Of a stretch of DNA of 64,000 nt, positions 55,690-64,000 are shown one piece after another. The position numbers and the translations under genes were made by a program. The DNA lies in contig CM060915.1 of assembly GCA_030737875.1 (NCBI GenBank), forward strand, positions 362,325,863 to 362,389,862, in the 5' to 3' direction. Under the pieces are notes generated by a model. The model was given only the letters and a program-made list of their open reading frames with translations. It searched no databases and was not told the origin of the DNA. Position 1 is the stretch's first letter, and every line of letters starts with the position of its first letter. Source of the DNA: Allium sativum (taxonomy: Eukaryota; Streptophyta; Magnoliopsida; Asparagales; Amaryllidaceae).

Positions 55690-56602
55690 AAATGTTGTAC
55701 TCTTTGTTATTTTTCTTATGAACTCTGTAATAAGGCACGACTTGCCTTAGGAAAATCTGATGATATGAATAAAGGACTATATAGTGGATGTAGGCTACGA
55801 CTTAGCCGAACCACTATAAAAATATCGTGTGTTATTTACTTTTATGCATTATATATATACATTCATCGACTATTCTGTTGTGGTTATGGAATATAAGATG
55901 ATTCAAAACCTGAAAGGTTGAAGACAGTTTAAACGTAAGAAAAAGCACAACGATAATTTCTGCGACAAGACATAAAAGAATGAGAAAACGACATTCTTAA
56001 CTCTAACTCTCCAGAGAGAGAGAGAGAGTATAAAAGCGTCTCCGACTGAGCGCTGAGAAAGAGATCCTTCCCCGCTGAAGGATCGGGGAATGAATAGATT
56101 GCTAAGTTCGAACTCTAACTCTCCAGAGAGAGAGAGAGAGAGTATAAAAGGACGGGAAGACGACGTCCTCTAATGCGTGAAGGTGCACCCAGACAAGAGA
56201 CCGCCTCAGTAAGAACTCTAACCCGAGTATAAGACAGGAGAGTATAAAAGAAATGCCAGAAAAAACGACAGGCATTGACGATGCAGAAAATGCAATCCCG
56301 TCAGAAAATTAGGAGCATTCAGATTACTTGATTAAGCCTTAAATTATTTTTTGAGATTGACTGAGGGCATATATGTATACACATATTTCCTCCCTCCGTA
56401 ACTTCATTTCATAACAATAGTAAGACATGCATTTTTCATAAGTGCAGAACTACTGGCAAACAGACATTGCGGAAAATGAATTATTTTTTATTTACGAATG
56501 AATGAATTTGTACAGGAAAATAGCCAAAAAGAAGGTGCAAGAGCCACCCTTACGGCAGCAATTGTTGATCTACCAAATACTAAAACGACGCAAAGCAACC
56601 CA
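55690..56602. other. Region between convergent genes of the Tat element
   Basis: 913 bp between the ends of pol (sense) and of the antisense gene. It has AATAAA near 55768, a copy of the LTR U5 hairpin (55784-55814), and three repeats with GAGAGAGA tracts followed by TATAAAAG (56029-56036, 56141-56148, 56243-56250). No coding sequence. Confidence 0.7.
55995..56260. repeat. Three 100-112-bp repeats with GA tract and TATAAAAG
   Basis: The first two units share AACTCTAACTCTCCAGAGAG, then (GA)n and GTATAAAAG; the third is degenerate. Distances between TATAAAAG words are 112 and 102 bp. Confidence 0.8.
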
Positions 56603-58780
56603 CTATTTAGATTTCGAGTGAGGCTTGGACTTCTTGGCGGCTTTCTCCGCATCCTTTGCCTCTTTCTCGGCCTCCGTCAAGATGCGCTTTGATTTTTTCT
56701 TTCCCGAAGATGCGGCGCTGGAATCAGTTGATTTCTTCCCAGAGGGCGGAGCGCTGGAATCAAGAGAAGATTTTTTAGCGAGTTCCTCTGTAATAGATCT
56801 AGTTGAGAGCTTAACAACTAACCTTGATCCCGCATCCACAACTGCGAGAGGCTTGAGGGCTTCAGGGTCTAAGTCTTCAGCTTTTAACTGCAAGCATTTA
56901 TCTTGATCAGCTTTCATTGCAGCCAAAGTAACATCATCTGCACTTTTCGACTCCCCGACTATTGCCACCTCTGGATCTTCCTCATGTCCTCCGTCACCGC
57001 CATCGTCCTTTAAGGCTGCTATCATTTCTTCATCATGGGGAGTGTCAGCCTTAGACGGCTCGCTTCCTTCTCCCAAGTCTATAGGAGCAGCCTTGTCCTT
57101 CCCTCCTTTTGCCTTTTCCGTAGGCTCTGCCCCAGAGGCGGCTCCCTGAGTCACATCTGTCTTTCCGGATGGCTCAATACCTACAGAGTGAGAAGCAACA
57201 GTTATCAACTCAGGAGAAAATAATGGGTTTTTCATCGATTGCTCAATCACGTGGCGAAAGGTAGAAATAGCCTTGACGAATTGAGGAGAAAAGGTAGGGA
57301 TACCTTCCGAAGACTTCTCGGCTGGGGTAACTACTGTCTCTGATGCCGTTTCAGGAATAGGGGATAGCAGAGTTGTTCGGGGGATTCCCGGATTTTCAGG
57401 ATCATACCCCTCTACTTCAGAAGTTGCGGGGGCAGTAGAAGAGGGACCAGCCTTGGGAACATTCTTCTGTTTAGTCCTCCGCCTCTCTTCTTCCATAGCA
57501 TCAGCAATGAGGCGGCGTCCTTCAGCTAGGCGTTTTGGCTCATCATCCCTTAAGTATTTCTCCATCAGCTTGTCCTCATCGATGGAATCAACCTTGAGCT
57601 CCTCTTTTTCCCACTCCACGATCTGACTCCATACTTGGACTAGAGTAGATGGATAATCCTCAATCCAAGAAATGTTCCGGCGACGGATGATATGTGCAAA
57701 GAATTCAATCATTAATTCGCCGAAACCCTGAATCTCTGCCTCCGCCTCTGACAATTGTTTGCGGGCCTCCTCCGCAGATTTGATAGCACACTCAACGTTG
57801 CCCTCCGCCAGGGCAGCTCTGTTCTCTGCCTCCAGTAGCTTTGAAGCCAAGTCAGCATTTTTCTTTTCTAGCTCAGCATTCCTCCTTGCCAACTCGGCAT
57901 TTTTCCGTTCAAGATCAGTGTAAGCAAGGCGCGTCTTAGCAGCTTCTGATTTAGCATCATCAACTTGCTTTTTTAACTCAGAACGCTCTTGAGTGTGAGA
58001 TTCAAGCAAGTCATGATAACGTTTTTGCGTATCTTCAAATTGTTGTTTGAAGTTAGTTGCGTCCCTCTGAGCAATAGCAAGCTGGGCCTGTGTGTCCTCC
58101 AAATCTTTTCCTAGATTCTTTAAGGCCTTTGCATCTTCTTCTGCGGTTTTTTGCATTGAATCAGCATTCGTGATTAGAGTACCGATGATTCTGGAAAAGG
58201 TTGCGTGAATATTTGAACATTTCAGAATACTGTTTTTCGACCGCATCTATCTTTGCTTTGGCCTCATCTGCCCATTTGGAAGAAACAGGTTCGAGAGCAG
58301 GTAAAAAAGTCAAAGTCTCGAAGTAATGTTCGGAAAATTGCTCCTCCAAATACGCCCGCTTGATTGCAGTTTCCGCATCTAGTGGTGGAGGAGCGGGGAT
58401 CGTCAATTCAGTGTTCCTATGTGTGGAGGATTCAATAGTTTCTTTATCTGTCCTAGGCCGTTTAGTAGCAGGGACCTTGCGTTTACTTCAAGACTCAGTA
58501 TCTTTTGGAGGACTTCTCTCTCTGCTGCGCTTTTCGTAGGAAGAGGTGGAGTCTTTTGATTGTGGCCTGTCCTCTTCCCGACGACTTTGATAACCTTTAT
58601 ATTTCTCTTAGTCCGACCGAACGGGAGAGCGAGAACGTGAGGTTCGAGAGCGATAGGGTTCATAAGGCCTTCTCTCCTCCCTACCGCGGTCATCGCGGCC
58701 ATCATACTCGATATCCTGAGGTGGATTAGACATGCTGCGGCGAAGCTTCCTGATATCATAGTAAGATCGGGACATCGTGC
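56603..58780 (-). pseudogene. Tat antisense gene, exon 3 (coiled-coil protein part)
   Basis: It starts after a GTGCAG acceptor. The first part is basic with SR dipeptides (MSRSYYDIRKLRR, SRTSRSRSPVRSD), broken by in-frame TAA (58608-58610) and TGA (58488-58490). A frame follows (58406-58161) and a phase change near 58200. The last 547-codon frame (58246-56603) has a long heptad coiled coil (ERKNAELARRNAELEKKNAD, about 58130-57690), an acidic and proline-rich middle part and a lysine-rich tail ending KKSKPHSKSK. Such antisense ORFs between pol and 3' LTR are known in Tat elements. Their function is not known. Confidence 0.75.
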
Positions 58781-58897
58781 CTGCACAATAAGACAAATGA
58801 AATTCAGAATCAATAGTTTCACTGAGAGAGAGGTGCAATGAATGCTAATGCTATTGTATAAAGTGTGCCCTAAGTGGTGTGTTTCCCCCCAACCAAC
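58781..58897 (-). other. Candidate intron 2 of Tat antisense gene
   Basis: 117 nt, GT (58897-58896) to AG (58782-58781), with a pyrimidine-rich TTTGTCTTATTGTGCAG end. Joining exon 2 (one extra base) to exon 3 (two bases) makes a glycine codon and keeps the frame. Confidence 0.7.
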
Positions 58898-59461
58898 CCG
58901 AGTCTGAAGCTAGACTAGTACGGGCAGGCTCTTTGGCCTTAGCAGGAGTAGTCTCTTCAGAAGAGGTGAAGACTAAAGGATCCTTCCTAAAATCCTCTGA
59001 AGTGTATATAGTTTCAGGTAAGGGGAGATCCCCCAAACCCTGAAATAATGGGTCATCGATGCTAGGGACATCTCCCTCGGAAGCGTCAGTTGGCGACTCT
59101 TTAGAAGACATTGACCTTTCTGGAGAAATGGCATCCTCAGGAGCAGTATACCCTTCGCGATGCTTTTCGGCAAGGTTAGCTAATTCATCGTCTTGAATAG
59201 AGGATGGAGAAGGTGAAGTTTGAAGAGGTATTGTAGGAGCTCCCGAGCCTTTTCCTGTCTCTGGGACTACATCCACGGGAGGAATATATATGTATGGAGC
59301 CGTCCCATAACCGATACTACGAAAAACGGATAACAGCCCATGAAAATGAAGATATTCGTCCTTAAGGACTTCATCAATAGTCAGGAATTTCTGGTCGCCA
59401 TTAAGAAGCTGGTGCATCCGGTCAAAGAACACCTGATCTGATATTTGTTTTGAGTTGTCGA
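58898..59461 (-). pseudogene. Tat antisense gene, exon 2
   Basis: 188 codons open throughout: DNSKQISDQVFFDRMHQLL, then a proline-, serine- and acid-rich region (ISPERSMSSKESPTDASEGD), ending at SDSG before the donor. The composition suggests a flexible linker between the domain of exon 1 and the SR/coiled-coil part of exon 3. No stop in this exon. Confidence 0.7.
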
Positions 59462-59538
59462 CTGCAAGCAAAAAGAAAAACAAGTTAAGGTGATGACTCG
59501 AGTGTATAGAGCCCAGATTTAGAAAATCAGTGCTTTAC
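59462..59538 (-). other. Candidate intron 1 of Tat antisense gene
   Basis: 77 nt, GTAAAG donor (59538 down) and TTTTTGCTTGCAG acceptor (to 59462). Exon 1 leaves one base and exon 2 supplies two, so the frame is kept (…TKS-I-DNSK…). Without splicing both exons run into stops. Confidence 0.75.
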
Positions 59539-60295
59539 TTGATTTCGTCCACCTCCTGGCACACCCAGGTTGTCGTTTCACATAAAACCATTCCAGTCTG
59601 GAATCTCCAGCTTTACTGCTAAATGGCGCTGAAATTATCTTCCTCTTAGGAACAGACTCAAAATAGCAGAAAGAAGGAGTCTCTCGAGTCCGATGCTTGA
59701 AGTTATAGAAGAAATGAACGTCATCGAAAGTGAGCTCTATGCCTAAGATCTCACGGTATGCTATATATAAAGTGTGTAAGTAGGCATAAGAATTGGGATG
59801 CAGCTGCATGGGGGCAATCCACATTTGTCTTAGAAAATCAACGATGAAGGGAGAAAATGGAGGGATAGCACCGACCATGCACATCAACCGAGTGATTGCC
59901 ATGTATCCTTCTGGAGGGTTGTGGGGACGGTCAGATCTCGAAGGCACTAGAGTGTCCTTTTTCATTATCCCGTATTTCAAACAAATTCGGATAAGTCAGT
60001 CGTTGTCGATTGTTGATTCAACAGAATCTTGGGGTGATTCCAATATGACAGCCGATTTAAACTCATCAGGAGCCCGGTCGTCACCAACCCCTCCTTCCTC
60101 TTCGAAACCTAGAGAGACTTCATTCTCCGAAGACACATCGTCACTTTCACGATTTCCGACTTCGTAGTCTGAACCCTCATTATCCCATTCTGGATCCGAC
60201 GAAGAAGATATGTCCTCGAGAGTAATTTTATTGGAGGTTGCCGGGGCCTCTTACTTCTCAGCTAGTCTGGAAGAGCGTCTGGGTCTCATGGTCAT
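59539..60295 (-). pseudogene. Tat antisense gene, exon 1 (Transposase_28/PF04195-like)
   Basis: It starts MTMRPRRSSR at 60295. In-frame TAA (60251-60253) and TGA (59996-59998) interrupt an acidic N-terminus. After them: NPPEGYMAITRLMCMVGAIP, PFIVDFLRQMWIAPMQLHPN and FTYNFK-like FFYNFKHRTRETPSF. This resembles the plant 'putative gypsy-type transposon' domain (PF04195), known from Tat and related elements. The domain part itself has no stop. Family assignment is from motif recall and needs a profile search. Confidence 0.7.
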
Positions 60296-61617
60296 AAAAC
60301 TATTGAAGAAGCAATAGCACAAATTAGAGCAAATTAGCCTGTATCCCCCCGTGTACGTGTGCAAACTAAAGTGTAAACAACGCATGCGGAAAGTGCAAAG
60401 TAAATGTTTAAAAGTGCGACGAAAAAGTTTGGCAAAATATAAATAATTGAAGTAGTTCTTGATGTCCAGTTACGTTCGCAAGGCATTATCCTAACTGTCC
60501 ATTAAGTTAAGGATTATGCCAAAAGTTGATTGGGCCAGTTAAACGAGCTTTTATGCATTAAGGTGGATTGCTCTTCGGTTCGGTTCAGGCGCGTTCATTG
60601 GGATCGGATCGGGGATGCGGCCTCGGCTTGGGCTCGGATAAACTGTGGAACTCAGAAATCAGAATCGGATCGGTTCGGAAGTAGAGTTCCCTGGCGGATC
60701 AGATCACGTAGTCGTACTTCTCCTCCATTTATCTTACGATCCGACCCGATCCGGTTAGGTAAGCACCGTTCCCCCTTCTTTAAATACTTGCTCCGACCCG
60801 ATCCGATCTCCTGGATTTCTTTTCTTTTTTCCATTTCTTTACTTGCCCCGACCCGATCCGGCTTCCTGAACTTCCTTTCTTTTTCCCTTATTTTTTCACC
60901 TTCCATATCCTACCGCCCGAACCGATTCCCTACTATCTTCCTCTTCTCCTTCATCCTCTTTCTTTCCTAACTAACGCCAAGGCCAGTTTCGTGCCAATCA
61001 CCCAAATCAAAGCCAAGCAATTATGCGCTGGCGCACTCAACAACGGATTCTAACCCCCTCTGTTACTACCTCGAGATGACGACGAGTCTACTGACGACGA
61101 TGACGAGGGGGGGTCGCGGTGGCAAGGTCATCCAAGTTCCATGCTCAAATCGTCCTAATCATCTACGAATTCGAATCGAAATCAATTAAAAAAGGAATTA
61201 TCTAAAGTTTTATAACCTACCAATGTAATTACTTCGGGAATTAAAAGGAATTTTGATGCTTCAGGAATTAGGTTTTTTCGTTTTGCAAACTTAGGGAGCG
61301 GTCAAACAGTAAAAATGAGAGAAGGAAGAAGACTCAGCTTATATAGAGGAGTAGATTGTCTATTCGTCTCCCCGTTCGGATCGGATCGACAAGTCCAGAA
61401 GCAAAGCTTGGCCCAATACTCCAGTGAAAAATAGAAAGAAGAATAGGTCTGTTCGGATTGGAATCCGAACCGAACCGAATTCTGTAGCTCAGCAGCGAAT
61501 TAAATTGAAGTGTGAAGAAGAAGATGAAAACACAAGGAATATCAAAGGAAAAATTACCTAGAAGACGCTGTGCAATGATAATCAAAGCATGCTCCGTCTC
61601 CAACAGAAGCATCCTTT
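60296..61617. other. Tat leader of antisense gene and 3' non-coding region
   Basis: No convincing sense gene; the 146-residue frame at 60530-60970 is low-complexity. 60570-60930 is rich in CGGATCGG/CCGACCCGATCC words like those of the LTR U3. A minus-strand TATA lies at 61339-61346. Confidence 0.6.
61339..61346 (-). promoter_or_regulatory. Candidate promoter of Tat antisense gene
   Basis: Minus strand CTCCTCTATATAAGCTGAG: a good TATA box about 1.05 kb upstream of the antisense ATG, inside the element just before the 3' LTR. The distance suggests a long leader or an unseen leader intron. Confidence 0.5.
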
Positions 61618-61629
61618 GAGGGGGCAAAA
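61618..61629 (+). other. Polypurine tract of Tat element
   Basis: GAGGGGGCAAAA directly before the 3' LTR. Confidence 0.8.
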
Positions 61630-62481
61630 TGTTAGCCCACTTTGTGAACTGGGCAACACAAAGTCAAGATGTGAAACATTGAAGAACTTGGAAAGCACAG
61701 AAGTGGGTCGGATCGAAGCACTGAAGCGGGTCGGATCGGATAAATTTTGCTGTTCGGATCGGTGAATTATTACTGTTGGAATCAGAGAGGTACAGCTGTT
61801 CAGATCGGAGAGCAACCAATTGCCAGTTGGAGCGGAGAGCTACTTGCTGCAAAGACAGATCGGAACGGAGTGGAAGAGAACGAAGACTTAGCCTTGGGAC
61901 AAAACCGGATCGGATCGGGTACCCCGATCCGAACCCCTCATGTATACTCTTCCGATCCGAACCCATCTTCCACGTCATTCTCCTGCATGATCGCCAGGTT
62001 ATTCGGAGCGGCTATGACCAGTTCATACCCACAACGTCCACTGCTCTGATGCGTTGTCAACATAGAAATCCATCCGAACCCGAGGCTGATGTGATGGATG
62101 ACACGTGGCTCCGATCCAGATCGGGTTCTGAGCAAATTTTCACCTATAAATACCCTTTCTGGAGACAATGAAAAGGATCTTTTTCTGGCACTTTGAGAGT
62201 TCAATCACCCTCATCACCCGAATTCCAGCACTCCCGGAAAATCCAAATCTTCTTTCATTATTTGTTTTTAGACAATTGAGTGAATGTAAGTGAGTTGTGA
62301 GAGAAATTAAGTGAATATTTCATTGTAATTGCAACTACATCATTGAAAATAGTGAAAGACAAGTGGACGTAGGCATTTCTTCGCCGAACCACTATAAATC
62401 CTGTGTGTTCATTTCACTTTTGATCTTATTTCATTCTGCTTTTAGTCAATTTGGGTGTTAGAGCCACTTTTTGGTCTAACA
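61630..62481 (+). mobile_element. 3' LTR of Tat element
   Basis: 852 bp, 18 differences by hand count from the 5' LTR. The CACGTG box, TATA, inverted repeat (61911-61931) and U5 hairpin (62363-62392) are all conserved. Confidence 0.95.
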
Positions 62482-62486
62482 GCCTC
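62482..62486. repeat. Tat target-site duplication, right
   Basis: GCCTC, as at 48607-48611. Confidence 0.93.
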
Positions 62487-62811
62487 TAATAGTCAAGCCC
62501 AGTATGTGTGTCCCGTCCTCGACTTGGGTCGAGCCCATAAAGATACGTTAGGGTTACTGTTTGAAATGGGCCCCCACAAGCTACCCACCTAAGCTTGTCA
62601 ACAATAGTATATCCCACTTAACCCTCTTAGTCATGTTCATTTACATCTGTGTTTGGTTAAGTCTTACTAATCGTATTTCACATGCCACTAAGGGCACCCA
62701 CTGGATTCCTCATGCCACCCAAGGCAACTACTTAACCCCCATGTCCCACCTTACATGTTTATCTGGTTAAGTATTTCTTAATTCATTCAGGCCATAACCT
62801 CGTAAAGAACT

Positions 62812-62890
62812 CTCACATTAGACTGACATTTATGGAAGCTGGATTTGCCGGGCGGGTCCGGGCAGTCTTATACCATAAAAGAGTCTAACC
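62812..62890. other. Covarying LTR stem-loop, LF3 copy C
   Basis: Outer TTAGACT/AGTCTAA (62818-62824, 62882-62888), inner TTTATGG/CCATAAA (62829-62835, 62873-62879), the same cap. Confidence 0.8.
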
Positions 62891-62934
62891 TCGTGTCTTT
62901 ACAACTGTTATGCTTTAGTTTAGGCCTAGGACCT

Positions 62935-63013
62935 CTCACAATGGGCTGACATTTGTGACCACTGGATTTGCCGGGCGGGTCCGGGCAGGTTTACATCACA
63001 AACGAGTCCAACC
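62935..63013. other. Covarying LTR stem-loop, LF3 copy D
   Basis: Outer TGGGCT/AGTCCA with one G-T pair (62942-62947, 63005-63010), inner TTTGTGA/TCACAAA (62952-62958, 62996-63002), the same cap. Confidence 0.8.
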
Positions 63014-64000
63014 TCCTGTCCTAAGCATTGATTATCACTTATAATCTTTTACCCTAGTTTTAATAATTCCCTATCCAAATTATTAATTAAGTCCACTTTT
63101 ATTGATGTCCATAATTGGCTCAATTATGGTCATCCACTCATGGTATGCAAAATCATATCAATTGCACCCCAACATCTTATTATTAAATCCTTAATATTAC
63201 CCCTACCCCACGTTTATACGTTCGCTTATTCAACGCATAATATAGGCTAGACTTGAATAGTCTAACACATAGCACAAAGACAAATTATTACAACATATAG
63301 ACAATTAAAATAAATCTAATCATAATAGGGGTGAAACTTGCATAAACTACACATGTTAAGGATCAAAAGGTGTCAACTTGTTAAATGTCACAATTTACAT
63401 GATATGATCATAGCCCAAATCTATACATAAACTTGCATATGGGGTTTTTAGGCAACATAATGATGGTGTGAACTAGCATAGGGTATCACATATGTAATAG
63501 CATAATCCTAGATGTCATAATAGATGTCATGGCATATGTTCATAACTTTTCTAATCAATCTAACTTGCATATGTAACTTGTTATATAGATCAACATAGCC
63601 CAAACATAATGATTTAATTAATATGATCTAACTAGCATAGATGGCTTTTTAACATGTATGATTCATCACAACTTAGCCTAGAAACTTTCAACATACATAA
63701 CATCATCATAGCATGATTTACAACATATAGGATATCATCACCACATAGCATAGGATTAATAACATACACGACAATTCACATCATCTACTCATAATCCATT
63801 CATGACTTAACCTAATTAAAATGATAATAATCTTGTTAAGACTATCATACTCACAATTTAGAGAAGAAGAGAGAGTTTTGCTTTGCTTAAGGGTTGAGAG
63901 AATTAGAATTGAATTAGCTTTTCTTCCTTCTTAGTTGGCGGCGGCTCCACTGATTTCCATGGCGACGGTATGACAGTAACTATACTATTTTTCTTATGAA

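Larger units (their letters stand above)
48612..62481 (+). mobile_element. Complete Tat-lineage Ty3/gypsy element (13.87 kb)
   Basis: Two 852-bp LTRs (48612-49463, 61630-62481; TGTTAG to CTAACA), GCCTC duplication, primer site (49467-49483) and polypurine tract (61618-61629). The sense frame gag-PR-RT-RNase H-second RNase H-IN runs 49606-55689. An antisense, spliced gene lies at 60295-56603. Lack of a chromodomain, the second RNase H and the antisense ORF are features of the Tat branch (Retand/Ogre relatives). I count 18 differences between the LTRs (about 2.1%), so the insertion is young, near 0.8 million years at 1.3e-8 changes per site per year. Stop codons keep it from being autonomous. 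Confidence 0.95.
62487..64000 (-). mobile_element. Long gypsy LTR LF3, second part, runs off the window
   Basis: Continuation of 47707-48611. It has two ACTTAACC/GGTTAAGT hairpins (62616-62662, 62730-62772), two CCGGGCGGGTCCGGG-capped stem-loops (62812-62890, 62935-63013), and then AACTTGCATA-rich sequence collinear with LF1 at 2280-2750. The LTR end is not reached. No genes. Confidence 0.75.

Noticed and set aside
60530..60970. 146-residue plus-strand ORF in the Tat element
   Set aside because: Low-complexity frame through CGATCC repeats and pyrimidine tracts, upstream of and opposite to the antisense gene; no start context or domain.

Overview
The window is plant nuclear DNA made almost entirely of nested and decayed transposable elements. 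I found no cellular protein gene, rRNA gene or functional tRNA gene. The element types (Tekay-like chromoviruses with very long LTRs, a Tat-lineage Ty3/gypsy element with a second RNase H, SIRE-like Ty1/copia, plant L1-type LINEs with DUF4283-type ORF1, hAT elements) indicate an angiosperm. The AT-rich composition fits a eudicot. I cannot name the species.

Layout. 1-687 and 11483-14832 are two halves of one plus-oriented long gypsy LTR (called LF2 here). It was split by a complete 10.8-kb chromovirus on the minus strand (688-11477, LF1), which has LTRs of about 3.04 kb and a perfect 5-bp target duplication. LF2 is cut at 14833 by an hAT element whose transposase is deleted and truncated (14833-17412). 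17412-25954 holds two copies of a roughly 5-kb LTR (LF4) facing each other, and 25955-29260 is another LTR-like AT-rich block (LF5). A copia LTR (29262 to about 35063) was split by a 5'-truncated LINE (29407-33560, 17-bp duplication). 35064-39652 is a SIRE-like copia element on the minus strand that has lost its RT. 39653-41370 is an LF2-related LTR fragment. From about 41441 to 47706 lies a plus-strand LINE that took in a solo LTR, a second LINE and a 329-bp hAT MITE. It is broken at 47707 by another long LTR (LF3), which continues at 62487-64000. LF3 was in turn split by a complete 13.9-kb Tat element (48612-62481) with two 852-bp LTRs, about 2% divergent, and a perfect GCCTC duplication.

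The Tat element is the best preserved unit. Its gag-protease-RT-RNase H-second RNase H-integrase frame runs 49606-55689 in one phase with three in-frame stops. The middle one is a UAG followed by CAATTA, the classical readthrough context. Convergent to it, on the minus strand (60295-56603), is an antisense gene whose three exons join in frame across two small GT-AG introns.

The most unusual signal is in the LTRs. Several long-LTR families share hairpins whose stems change sequence but keep pairing: a CCGGGCGGGTCCGGG-capped hairpin, a GGTTAAGT/ACTTAACC hairpin amplified into a 16-unit array in LF2, and a CAGAC/GTCTG hairpin near the LTR edge. A separate U5 hairpin (GTGG/CCAC in gypsy, CTGG/CCAG in copia) is shared by both superfamilies. 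This covariation points to selected RNA or single-stranded DNA structures.
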